From contig CM066922.1 in the NCBI GenBank assembly GCA_033964015.1, positions 26,096,961-26,160,960 on the forward strand: a stretch of 64,000 nt of DNA, read 5' to 3'. The notes beneath the pieces were generated by a model. The model did no database searches. It worked only from the letters and a program-made list of their open reading frames with translations, and was not told where the DNA came from. How positions within the stretch are numbered: position 1 is the stretch's first letter; every line of letters begins with the position of its first letter. The stretch comes from Scolanthus callimorphus (taxonomy: Eukaryota > Cnidaria > Anthozoa > Actiniaria > Edwardsiidae). The translations under genes were made by a program, and so were the position numbers. Below, one piece after another: positions 42,901 to 52,575 of the stretch.

Positions 42901-45069
42901 TACCCATAAATTTTAGGAGTAACACTATTCAGAATACACGAACACTACAAATAGGGGGGTTTCGGAACCCCTGGAATCCTTCTTGGTATGCCCCTGCATA
43001 TGGCTGAAATGGTATGCGTGCTCTGGTTGACTATGTGCAGTGTATAGGCCAGAGATTCCATGTATACCTTAGTGATTGCTTGAGTTGCCTTTTCTCTCAC
43101 TAGCTTGAGGTGATGTGCTGCAATTTCATGTTTCTTTGAAGTTTTTGTTCTGACTGCTCTTGAGAAGCCAAGCACTTTACCAAGTTCCATTCCGCCAGAG
43201 GAGAGCCCATGTAGGTCAAGGAAAATGGAGCTTTCATCCATGAATTCTCCATGCCTTTGATTCCTAAGGAAACCAAGAACCAGAGTATAATATTGCCCAC
43301 TGAAACCTCATATCAGAAGTATTGATGTTTTTTGTTCCTTTGAAATTGGATGTCCTTACATTTCCACAATCCACAGAGGGTTGTACTTGCTTTCACAATT
43401 TCAATATGGTTAAAACAAGCAGAGATAATATCAATATTGTCTAAGTTCCCTGTCTGAACCTAAATACATTTTAGACAATTTTAGTCATATTCTAGTTTGT
43501 TAACATGTAACATAAGAAGTAAATACCTGTAGAAAATTAATTGCCATATAAGAGCTGTTGTTCTCTTCTCCTGAAGTTGAGCTCTGGCCGTCCCATGCCT
43601 CTCTGAAAGAATACTTCCATTGATTGTTTTGAACAGAGAAGATCCAGATGGATTTGACAGTAAAAACTCTTTGAACTTGTCATGGCTGACCAACTCCTGT
43701 CGATTTGGATGCTTTTCCATGTGCTGGCTAAGGTTGTCCAGAAGCTGTGTGAAAGTTGGCTCTGTGAATCACACAATACTTGGTTTAAACAAAAATTATT
43801 CCAATATGATATGTGTTACTTGTAAAGTAAGGTGTGCAATTCAAACTGCTCACCATTTAGTCTTGCCAGCACTGTTTTCCAGGTTTCAGATTCCATCATA
43901 ACATCTCCTTCCTTGCCTTGAAGCACCTCCCCATTTCTTGTATGTACAAATGTCCAGTAGCTAGCAGCCTGATGGTGAGGAAAGACAGAAAAATGTAGGA
44001 CAACAGTGTGTGAACATGAGGGGATTAAAAAAATGTGCAATGTTTCACAAGTTAATGAAAACCCCTCTAAATAAAACTTTTAAAAATACAGTCAGTATTT
44101 TTCATTTAATTTCTGTACCTGTTCTTGACATTGTTGTGGTTTGTTGTTGTCTCCCTCTATGCTCTCGGGCTGTCCAACTACAATTTTCTGTTTGAAATGA
44201 AATATTTTGTATAATCATTAATTCCCTGAGATGAGCCATTAGCTTTTTGCATATGTAAAATATAGTTTAAAATAAAGTTAATTATAATGATAAAACTAAT
44301 TAAATAATTCATTAAATTTTCATACCTCTTGTGTGCATTGTTGTGGTTGCCCACTGTCTCCCTCTATGCTTTCCGGCTGCCCAACTGCTATTTTCTGTTA
44401 ATAGATGGAAATGTTTTTGTTTGTAAGACCTGATGTTGACAAGCTACTTGCATTTTTAAATAGGTCCAAATAATTATCATCGATTTATAGTTCTCTAGAA
44501 AGTCACGTAAAATTATTATTATTGTCCATTAATAAAGAGACACCTGTCTTTGTGTACTAGCTAATAATTATGTCAAAGTATGTAGGATCGTTTCCAATGT
44601 CTTGGTTACTCAATAAATACCAGGCTTTCACGAGAACTGATCTGAGTGTTTCGATCATACGATGAAAAAAAAAACATAACATAGAAATAAAATTTACCTT
44701 TCTTCGTTTTGGTAAGTGATCCGGGCCAAGAAGAAATCTGACTGGTGCCTCTGTATGGCATTTGTTGCACCATCGAGTACCAGGCTGGTAGGTATTGAGT
44801 TTCTGTCCTTCTGCATCAAATACATCCCAAAAACGTCGAGGGATTGGCTGGACACGGATGTTTGAGTGCCCCCATGTTGACGGGCACGAGCATGTCTTCT
44901 CGTTTTTTCGCCGAATTTCATCGAAATGGCGCTGACACACAAGGTCTCCTTCCTCCAATTCTCCAAATCTTCGAACTTCTTTTGATGGCCTTTTGAGTGA
45001 GCCTTTGCAAAACTCCGACGAAGTCCTAGTTTTGGACTTTGAGCACAACATTGCAACAAAATGTCGCAA
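39935..45069 (-). CDS. Multi-exon candidate transposase with RING-like end
   Basis: Nine exons with GT-AG borders and compatible phases: 45069-44698, 44394-44326, 44187-44119, 43968-43854, 43761-43527, 43263-43068, 42770-42424, 42031-41118, 40527-39935; 2,910 bases, 969 codons. Exon 1 has paired Cys/His (CQRHFDE, CSCPS, WCNKCH), likely zinc. Exons 2 and 3 are duplicates of 69 bases (GQPESIEGD). Exon 7 has VDDFHNINT, exon 8 GHFHVYLNS and KKVEVFHSRIRSR, patterns that might supply catalytic Asp/Glu. Exon 9 has a RING-like set, CDHPNC ... SCGHTLHLAC ... CTVC. Similar proteins are, to my recollection, multi-copy in cnidarians and uncharacterised. Transposase function is inferred from the TIR/TSD frame around it. 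Confidence 0.8.
40690..40865. repeat. Hairpin repeat in intron 8/3' region
   Basis: Inverted arms CACCTTATTCCA (about 40690) and TGGAATAAGGT (about 40832), and a second pair ATGAAATTATTCTTTT / AAAAGATAATTTCAT, form a long imperfect palindrome between exons 8 and 9. MITE-like; does not disturb the splice sites. Confidence 0.55.
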
Positions 45070-46241
45070 AACGTCAACAAACCTCGGATCGCTACGGGCG
45101 AAAATTCGTCATCCCTCGTAGTTTTCCTCACATTTTACACTGAGTGCAAAGTTTTTACAAGCTGTGCACAAGATATGTTTTGTTAAATATATCAAATAAA
45201 CTATTCCCAAAGAATAAAGACTAACTTTCAAGTTTTCGCCTTAACTTTCCAACTTTTGTTGACCTGTTTTGGTGCCGGGTGAAAACAATTCAAATTTGCC
45301 GGTGTTTTTAAAATATGCCGCTGACCAGCAAAATAGATGGTTCGCGCGCTCGAAAACGTATTTCCGCGGTGTCCCTCGAGAGCGGAAACACACACGGCGT
45401 GAAACTTAACCACACGGCTAGGACAAAAATCCTCAACACGGTTACACTGTCGAGTCACCTGCACGATCAGGCGCTTAAGCCACTTACCCAACCCCGAAAA
45501 ACGCCACGTTGACGACACATGACACAAACCATCGTACTGCACACAATACACCCAATGCCCCTGTCGTGATTCAAACGCCATGGCCACCCCATGCAAACAC
45601 TGAGGGGGAGTACCATAAAAACAATGATTGATTTCGTTGAACACCATCACCCCTCGTCTATCGTGCTGAACTGGCCACGAATCAAACACCTCGCCATACA
45701 CTTTAACGCACGCCTGACACACCGCTCTAGTGTGTTTGATCGGGGGTTGAGTTCTCAGGTAAAAATAATTTAACAGTTGACTATAATTAAAGTTACACTG
45801 AGTTAAATGCCAAGACGAAGTAAGCATCTTGAGGTAAAGATTATTCAGGTAATCTACATGACTAGCGTATTCGGGGTAAAATCCAAACAGATAAAACGCG
45901 TCTGTGACAGTCCATCCTTCGCGGTGACAAGGTCTTTGATACACCAAAAATTTAATCACCCCTTGTTGGGTAATCTCCAAGTGTGCTAGGCGGTTTAACC
46001 GACCGGTTCCTAGATCGTTGCGAGTCGCTTGCCATAACGCCATCTCATCGTAACGAAGCGAGGGGGACGACGAATGATACGAGCACACCACACGATCTTC
46101 ATTCTGAATCCTTCTAGAAATGACACATTCGCACTCATCCCCATCACAAAGACCCACCATACTATGTCGAGAATCGTACAGTCGATAACACACCACAAGG
46201 CTTTCGAGAAAATTACAACGCGTGCGCCACTCATAAGGCAT

Positions 46242-46383
46242 AGTGGTGTGGCGGCGGCGCCGCGTTCATGGCTTTTACTAATTACGAACTTGTAATTATA
46301 CCCCATCGGTTACAAAACAAAATTAAAGGTTACAAAAACGGCTATAAAAAAGAGGCGCGCAACTCGCTTTTTTTCAACCAACC
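46242..46383. promoter_or_regulatory. Divergent promoter
   Basis: TATAATT on the minus strand (about 46297) serves the split 529-codon gene, and GGCTATAAAAAAGAGG (about 46342) on the plus strand serves the gene starting at 46384. Spacing to ATG is about 40-55 bases in each case, as for other genes here. Confidence 0.55.
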
Positions 46384-46983
46384 ATGTCACTTCTAGTCAT
46401 GTCTAAAAATGATCGCTTTCGCTGCATCTGTGACACAGCAATCCCTTGCGTTAAACGAGGATGGGCTTGCATTGTGGAATTTTGGTGTTACCCCGATCGT
46501 AACACTGCGTTACGCAAACTCTCGAATGGGTTCATGTTTTGCAAGACGGCGTTTTTAAAAAAAGCGGAACACGATGTCATGTTACGCACCCTGCTCGAAC
46601 AACAGTTTGTGCGTCAAGAGGATAAAGTCTATCGCTTAGGTAAAGAGTTCCCCTACGACTACCTCCGATGGAGATGCGCTTTTGTGATCACGCTACGACA
46701 TCAAAAACTAGCATTAACCAATAGACCCAGATCAGAACGTAAACGTAAAAAACCTCACCGCTATGGCCAGTCAATAATGATGGCTACGAATGCAGGTAAA
46801 CGATGCATGATCGGCGAGTACTGTCCTCCAGAATTTATAACATTGAGCGATGATGGATTAACCTACCGCTTCATCTTTACTAAAAACTGGCAATTTCCTT
46901 ACTTTAACACGAGCCGATTCCATAGACGAAGTCGTCGCCTTTCAATCAAGCGACTACGGCGCGAAGGTCACACATGGCCGTGA
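46384..46983 (+). CDS. Unknown basic protein
   Basis: 199 codons, ATG 46384 preceded by a TATA box about 40 bases upstream. N-terminal CICDTAIPC Cys cluster; basic centre (RPRSERKRKKPHR) and strongly basic C-terminus (RRSRRLSIKRLRR). Folded-looking aromatic regions between. No family recognised; nucleic-acid binding is possible from charge. Confidence 0.6.
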   Translation: MSLLVMSKNDRFRCICDTAIPCVKRGWACIVEFWCYPDRNTALRKLSNGFMFCKTAFLKKAEHDVMLRTLLEQQFVRQEDKVYRLGKEFPYDYLRWRCAFVITLRHQKLALTNRPRSERKRKKPHRYGQSIMMATNAGKRCMIGEYCPPEFITLSDDGLTYRFIFTKNWQFPYFNTSRFHRRSRRLSIKRLRREGHTWP

Positions 46984-47459
46984 GCGTCAATAGTCAACGA
47001 CTGTACACAATGCCCTGTTACTGCGACACGACACCAATACAACTCTACTCACCAAACACCTTATGTGCGCTTTACAAGAAATCAACCGGCCATACGATCG
47101 TGCGTGATCAACGGAACGGCTGTGTGGATGACGATAAAATTACCATGTCTCAATCACAACATCAATTTGTTTTTTTGTGACACTCAATTTATGAACATGA
47201 TTTACAACGCTCGCGTGCAAGACCTTCTCCCACGACTTCACCCCGCTAAAAAACACAACCTTTAGGGAGGCGACATGCAAAACGTTTGTTTATGGCGTTA
47301 CGTCTACATCAGGCCACCACCAGAGACTTTGAACAGTGGAACATTGCACGACAAAACTTTGATCGAGTTAGATTTAGTTTAAGCTACCCCAACAAGCATG
47401 TTTATGTCAGTGTGTATGCGTGGGGGATAGAACGAACGCGTATGCGTGACTTTACCTAA
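46974..47459 (+). CDS. Unknown protein, frame broken
   Basis: Open pieces in successive frames (46974-47180; 47065-47265; about 47272-47459) overlap end to end, with A runs near the switches (for example 47249-47255). This fits one gene of about 160 codons with two single-base changes. The last piece includes ATTRDFEQWN and ends RMRDFT. No domain recognised. Confidence 0.35.
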
Positions 47460-47624
47460 AAACAAATGCTTTGCTCTTTTTGATCATTTTTACAGGTAAA
47501 TTTCAATGTGTGTGAACCTGAACGTCGAATGAACGTGTATGCCGTTCTTTTTAACCGCGATTAACCAACTCTTTTACCTTATAAAACCATTACAGTTAGT
47601 TCAAATGCTTGAGGCTTGCCAGCC

Positions 47625-48158
47625 ATGCCATTGTACAGCTATGGCAACTGGACTTTTGACTTTAGCTATGTTTCGCTAGAAGAATCTTCAGGCAGTTACA
47701 AATGGGTTAAACGCAACGGATGGAAATGGTTAGACGAAAAGTGGACCAAAAAGGAAAAATGGATAAGGGTGAGCATCGTCAAACCGTCAGTCGATGCTTT
47801 ACCCTTACTGCCTTGGGATGTTAAATTGATCATCTGGAAATCCTATCACATACCCCTCGTAAACAACCTTCTAGAACGAAAACGCAAGATGGGATGGGAT
47901 AAAATTCACAGAAACGTGCGATTACTCATCGAAGGGCCATGGTGTGACATTCAAAAATGCCAAACAAAATTGTACGTTTGCTGGAACTGTGCCCAATGCT
48001 GTCCCCTCTGTGCTGCCTGTTTAGACAACGATAAAAGAGAACATCGCTTTGAAGGTATTGACATTGGTATTTTATCCAAACAATCACAATTTACAGAAGA
48101 AGCTTGTATGCGTGGTTATAATAAGTTTAATAAGATTATTAAAAACATTTTTTTATAA
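47625..48158 (+). CDS. Unknown Cys-rich C-terminal protein
   Basis: 177 codons from ATG 47625 (the reading frame extends 9 bases upstream). TATAAAACC lies about 45 bases before. Trp-rich N-terminal half (GWKWLDEKWTKKEKW), then a compact Cys cluster near residue 125-145 (CWNCAQCCPLCAAC) that probably binds zinc. AT-rich end. Not recognised. Confidence 0.6.
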   Translation: MPLYSYGNWTFDFSYVSLEESSGSYKWVKRNGWKWLDEKWTKKEKWIRVSIVKPSVDALPLLPWDVKLIIWKSYHIPLVNNLLERKRKMGWDKIHRNVRLLIEGPWCDIQKCQTKLYVCWNCAQCCPLCAACLDNDKREHRFEGIDIGILSKQSQFTEEACMRGYNKFNKIIKNIFL

Positions 48159-49534
48159 CATGAGAGAGATTTTGTGTTAACTTACAATTGAGGTGCTTGA
48201 CTTGGCTGTTCACGATGGTTTAAACGAGATCATTTTCCTCCATCTCGCTATGCAGAGAGCTGGGAATTTATCCGATTTATGTCAAATTTGGCAAGGTATT
48301 AGTATCTGGAAAGATGTTTCGATTGATGGAAATCTGAAGATGATGACTGACAATGTGACGTCACTACAGGCCGTTGAAAATGGCGCCAAAGTTAGGAATG
48401 TGTATATCAACCATTTTAAACATTGGTAAGTGTTCTAACCATTAAGTCCACTCCAAAACCGAAAACTTCATTAAAATCGAACATATAGATCAAAAGTTAT
48501 TAAGAAATCGTGATTTTGAAGCTCCCGCCGGAATCTCTGGAATTTAATTGTTCCTTGACCATATAAGGTAAAATTTCGGCGATTTTAAACGTCAACGCGT
48601 CAACTCCTATGATGTTGTTTCAAGCAGTTATAGCAATATTTTAAAATTTGTAGTTACTTTGACTTTGACATGAAACTCGATACCTTGTTTACGTCACTTT
48701 GACGTAAAAATTGCATGTTAGAAGACGTCATACTGACGTAATATGACGTCTAAAGTATCAGATGACTAAGTCAAAGTAACTACAAATTTTGAGACATTCC
48801 TATATCTGAAACGTATATCTTCAACAGATTTAAGCAGCGCCCTCTCTAAATCGCCGAATTTTTACCATATATGGTCAAATTGACCATCAAAGCGGGAAAT
48901 TTGAACTTTTTTAATTAGTCATAACTTCTCTCGGTTTTATCAGAATTCAGTCCGGTTTTCGATACAGTCGTTCATTTACTGCGACGATTAAAAAGAAACT
49001 GATTGCATAGCCGATTTCCTAACTAAACTTTTTTGGGCTATGTTCCCACGGTGATGATGACGTCACATTGTCAATCAATCAAACCGTGTCATCATATTTT
49101 GATTGGCATTCCGTGGGCTGCTCGCCTGCCAAGTTACAGCTCATTTGCGCTACGTGTTAAAACGTTATGAGCGTAATTCGTATGAAAGCTGTCCAACTGG
49201 AGGAAAATAGCTACGTTATAACCATCGTGGTTAAAGGCTTGCTTGGTCGTTCGCTAACTCGTGCCAAGATATATATATACACCACAAGCTGCTGAATCGC
49301 AGCTGAAACTGAATCGCGAATGAATCGTAACTTAATCAACTTACAAGAGAGTTACAATTCGCTACTGGAATAAACTTTTCTTCCTTTTTTTTCAGATTAT
49401 AAAGACAACTTTAAAAGAGACAATTTTAAGGGATCACGTATTCGCGGAATTTTTTTAAAAGGGATAGAAACGTTCTATCTTCACTGTGATATGCAAAATA
49501 TCTACCCCGACAAAATAAACTATGTTGAATTCGA
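48159..49534. other. Non-coding stretch, probable inserted repeat
   Basis: No convincing gene (the 78-codon frame at 48193-48429 lacks features). 48570-48890 is a long imperfect inverted repeat: TGACCATATAAGGTAAAATTTCGGCG pairs with CGCCGAATTTTTACCATATATGGTCA, with GTAGTTACTTTGACTTTGAC / GTCAAAGTAACTAC inside and CRE-like TGACGTCA variants at the centre near 48720. 49035-49135 has a smaller pair around CCCACGGTGA / TTCCGTGGG. The 5' edge (48160-48187) copies the donor side of the leader intron at 15561-15574 (GATTTTGTGTTAACTTAC). Edges undetermined. Confidence 0.5.
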
Positions 49535-49857
49535 TTGTATTACTTAACCACAATTTCGCTTTTCTTTTTTATAGATGAAAACCAAAGATATGCCCAACAA
49601 CATTTTTGCGATGGATTACATGTGAAATTTATACAATCGGTTAAACTATTTTATTTTAACTGTAACGTTAACCAAAATATCACGATCAATCAACTAACTA
49701 ATCTCAAAAACTACAAAATCGATTTAAGCATGTATTATAATCAACCATGCTTGTATCACTTTTTCAGGTGAACAATTTCTTCTGGACCACAAGAAACAGA
49801 AGAAATTATGTTTTAGCGGTATTAAAAAATATTTCTTTTGTCCAATTGTAAAAATAT

Positions 49858-50098
49858 ACTTAAGGTAATTTGCTGAAATAAAAAAAAGGTCAACCAATTT
49901 ACCCCTGTGTGTTCAGTTATATAACGACCTCACGAGCTGTAATTTTAACTTAAGGTAATTTGCAGAAATAAAAAAAAGGTCAACCAATTTACCCCTGTGT
50001 TCAGTTATATAACGACCTCACGAGCTGTAATTTTAACTAAGGTAATTTGCTGAAATAAAAAAAGGTCAACCAATTTACCCCTGTGTTCAGTTATATAC
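49858..50098. repeat. Tandem repeat, about 88-bp units
   Basis: Three copies of TTAAGGTAATTTGCTGAAAT followed by an A run, GGTCAACCAATTTACCCCTGTG and TCAGTTATATAACGACCTCACGAG; the third copy is partial and leads into the promoter of the 50146 gene. Could be regulatory repeats; nothing coding. 49535-49771 holds an AT-rich 78-codon frame that I do not trust. Confidence 0.8.
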
Positions 50099-50145
50099 CA
50101 CAGCATAAAAGAAACAACAAAACGAGTACACCGCATCAGTTCATC

Positions 50146-50622
50146 ATGATCATTCTCCCGGCAGGAACCAGTAGCTTAAAACTACTGCACCTAAAATGTG
50201 TTTGCAAGGTTTACCGCATGAAAGACGAGGTGATAACCCTCAATTTTAACCATCGCACCTGCAAGTATTACCTCGAACGAGAAGGCTACTCGAAAACATG
50301 CATACCCAACATGATGGCTTACAAACTTTGCTGCTCTTTCAAAGACAAGCCGGATTTGGAACTCTTCTTCTGCAGAGGCGAGTTAAAAACACTATTAGCC
50401 AAGCCGGGGAGTAAAATTGCTTATTGCAATCGCCTCCATAACGCCCTAAAGACAGGTGATGAATACAACTGCGACCAAGGAATACGAAGAAATGAGCTCT
50501 TGCGACTACGTAAACTATTAGATATCAAAGACATTATAGAAATCAGAGGACAGTCGTGGGGTATTGCCTGCAGCGATAATACACCCTGGACTAAAGATCA
50601 TATGTCTACTGTAGAATTCTAA
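50146..50622 (+). CDS. Unknown Cys-containing protein
   Basis: 158 codons from ATG 50146, with CATAAAAG about 42 bases upstream; the longer frame from 50083 runs through the repeat and is not preferred. Cys-rich N-terminal half (KCVCKVY, CKYYLEREG, LCCSF), basic centre, ends DHMSTVEF. It stops 18 bases before the right TIR, so it is the outermost right-hand gene. Not recognised. Confidence 0.6.
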   Translation: MIILPAGTSSLKLLHLKCVCKVYRMKDEVITLNFNHRTCKYYLEREGYSKTCIPNMMAYKLCCSFKDKPDLELFFCRGELKTLLAKPGSKIAYCNRLHNALKTGDEYNCDQGIRRNELLRLRKLLDIKDIIEIRGQSWGIACSDNTPWTKDHMSTVEF

Positions 50623-50639
50623 AAAACAATAAAAAAAGA

Positions 50640-51076
50640 TTGTGTGATCCCTTTGCGTTACTCTTTGGCGTGACCTTTGACCTCCATTGTTCTCTCGACC
50701 AATCGCGATTTTTGTGAAAAATTCCGTCGGGTAAACGTTTTACCTGAATCAAGTCATTGATTAAATTCCGTCGGGTAAAAATTTTACCTGAATTTTTGTG
50801 AAAAATTCCGTTGATTATGCGTTTAACCGATTCAGGTAAAAATGGCCCCATCATGCTCATTAATTATGCGTTTAACCGATTCAGGTAAAAAATGTTGCGA
50901 TTTGTCACGTTTTTTGCGTTGTGTGCGTGACCTTCGACTCCCATTGTTCTCTCGACCAATCACGTTGCTTGTTTTGACAACAATTGTTCTCTCGACCAAT
51001 CACGATTTTTGTGAAAAATTCGATCGGTTAAACGTTTAACCGATTCAGGTAAAAATCTTCCCATCAGCTTACTACT
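50640..51076 (-). repeat. Right Polinton TIR
   Basis: Reverse complement of 10399-10834 with few substitutions and one or two single-base length differences. Ends GCTTACTACT at 51076, followed by the duplicated ACCGCA. Confidence 0.95.
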
Positions 51077-51082
51077 ACCGCA

Positions 51083-52420
51083 TAAACGCACAACACGCAT
51101 AAACGCACAACAAAACACAGCGAAACACAATCTAACTTTTAGCAAGCCTTATTCGTTTTTTTTTTTTCACTCCATTCTTGGTTTTCATTTGTCACGTTAC
51201 GAAATTTATTTCTCCAAATTAACTTGTTACACTGTATGCCTGGTGGGGCTATATAGAATTCACATAATTATGTTTCCTGGGTAAATTTTGAGCCCATTGG
51301 TCATTTTCCAAGGCTAATATTAGCACGTTTAAGCACGCCATCTTGTGCGGTAATTGCGGCAAGTTTAAGATACGTAACTGGTGTTGCGTGACACAAATAG
51401 CTTTGGCGATATCTCGAGAACCACTCGGTTGGCTTCAAGTGCTGTAATTTCATTTTACAAATCCTGTATATGAATTATATTCATCGCACATAGGACATCC
51501 CTCTAGGTATCTTTATCTATTCATTCATTTATTTATTTATTTATTACTTCAGATATTTCATTCATTTACCATTTTGAAATACATTCATTTTCTTATTCCC
51601 AACTAATTTTTCCACCTGTTTATTCCCTATACCTATCTTTTTACTTTTTATCTTAATTTATTCCTTTTTTCTTTATTTCTTATTTTCTTATTTTTATTTA
51701 AATAGTTTTAATTTTATTTATTTATTTTCTTATTCTTATCTTTATTTTAAATTTATAAAAATCTCCTTTCATCTTCATCCTGCTTCTTTACACAATACAC
51801 CACAATCATAATCAGCCAGCAACAGGTAATGTCTCGGTCCCAATATTCCTTTAATATACCATAACAAAAGCTTTTTATATTATTATTCTTTTTCTTAGTT
51901 TTTACTTTTATTTATGGAGTTTAATTTCACTTTTTGTTTTCCTATTTTTATTTTAGTTTTTATTTAATTATTTTTCCTATCATCTCCATACTACTTCATA
52001 ACATGCAGCGCCACAATTATACTTAGCTGACGTCTTGGTCCGAATACTCCCTTAATATACGAAAACGAAAATTTTATTTATTTATTTTCTTATTCTTATC
52101 TTTATTTTAAATTTATAAAAATCTCCTTTCATCTTCATCCTGCTTCTTTACACAATACACCACAATCATAATCAGCCAGCAACAGGTAATGTCTCGGTCC
52201 CAATATCCCTTTAATATACCATAACAAAAGCTTTTTATATTATTCTTCTTTTTCTTAGTTTTTACTTTTATTTATGGAGTTTAATTTCACTTTTTGTTTT
52301 CCTATTTTTATTTTTATTTTTTATTTAATTATTTTTCCTATCATCTCCATACTACTTCATAACATGCAGCGCCACAATCATACTGACGTCTTGGTCCGAA
52401 TACTCTCTTAATATACGAAA
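51083..52420 (-). repeat. Right TIR of outer element, outer part
   Basis: Reverse complement of about 1596-2936, including both 360-bp units. It ends ATATACGAAAA and is followed by satellite sequence. Few differences from the left arm, so the element is fairly young. Confidence 0.85.
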
Positions 52421-52423
52421 ACT

Positions 52424-52575
52424 TGGGTAGAATTGTCTAGGTCACCAGAGGACTACAACGAAGTGGTCTCATGAATGATGTGTACGTCATAGAGACATCA
52501 ACGATGACGCCAAGCTTTATAAATGGCAAAACATTGACTGGGAGCTCCGCTTTTAGGCAGTTCCTAAATCTATAC
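52424..52575. repeat. Satellite remnant and element right end
   Basis: One diverged satellite unit (CTTGGGTAGAATTGTCTAGG) and then GGGAGCTCCGCTTTTAGGCA with CTAAATCTATACA, matching the right end of the element at 6508-7982. This marks the right edge of the array-bearing element that the outer element interrupted. 52576-53578 holds nothing that I can identify. Confidence 0.7.

Larger units (their letters stand above)
39078..45373. mobile_element. 6.3-kb DNA transposon with nine-exon gene
   Basis: 21-bp perfect TIRs starting GACACCGCGGAAATACG (39078 inward; complement ending at 45373). CCTCGAGAG sits at 39069-39077 and 45374-45382, a 9-bp target duplication. Length 6,296 bases. The single gene inside (39935-45069, minus) is intact. 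39078-39934 holds the 3' flank with no gene; 45070-45373 is the 5' flank. A duplication of 9 bp is seen in MULE-type elements, but the encoded protein has no MULE features that I can name, so the superfamily is open. Confidence 0.9.
38350..46241 (-). pseudogene. Polinton gene split by 6.3-kb transposon
   Basis: Two minus-strand pieces, 46241-45374 and 39068-38350, give exactly 529 codons (including the stop) when the inserted element and one copy of CCTCGAGAG are set aside, and the frame is kept across the junction. No domain recognised; Cys/Trp/His-rich, mixed fold. TATAATT (minus, about 46297) lies about 50 bases before ATG 46241. Its stop overlaps the convergent exonuclease-like gene at 38350-38353. 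The open frame on both sides implies a recent insertion. Confidence 0.8.
10399..51076. mobile_element. Polinton/Maverick (adintovirus-like) element
   Basis: The ends are AGTAGTAAGCTGATGGG at 10399 and its complement ending at 51076. ACCGCA occurs directly outside both ends (10393-10398, 51077-51082), the 6-bp duplication typical of Polintons, and the AG start is also typical. Inside are PolB, retroviral-type integrase, adenain-like protease, packaging ATPase, double-jelly-roll major capsid protein and penton-like proteins, the full diagnostic set. Total 40,678 bp, or about 32.5 kb after removing two later insertions, compared with the usual 15-20 kb. A third inserted stretch may lie at 48.2-49.4 kb. 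Known biology: such elements are integrated or potentially virion-forming viruses. Many genes here have a frame change, so activity is doubtful unless these are sequence errors. Confidence 0.97.
1596..52420. mobile_element. Outer long-TIR element
   Basis: Positions 1596-3607 recur as the reverse complement of 9727-10398 plus 51083-52420, giving TIRs of about 2.0 kb that begin TTTTCGTATATTAAG. With the Polinton and one copy of its duplication removed, the element is about 10.1 kb. Its unique middle (3608-9726) holds a hairpin MITE and a broken Penelope-like element but no transposase that I can see. Both ends lie in satellite sequence of the same orientation (CCAAG to the left, CTTGGGTAG to the right), so the array was interrupted by the insertion. 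The superfamily is unknown; no clean target duplication could be read. Confidence 0.75.

Noticed and set aside
39935..45069. Capture of a host gene by the Polinton
   Set aside because: The TIRs and 9-bp duplication show that it arrived as a separate transposon.
49535..49771. 78-codon plus ORF
   Set aside because: AT-rich, no promoter placement like neighbours, and a splice-acceptor-like TATAG inside; not supported as a gene.
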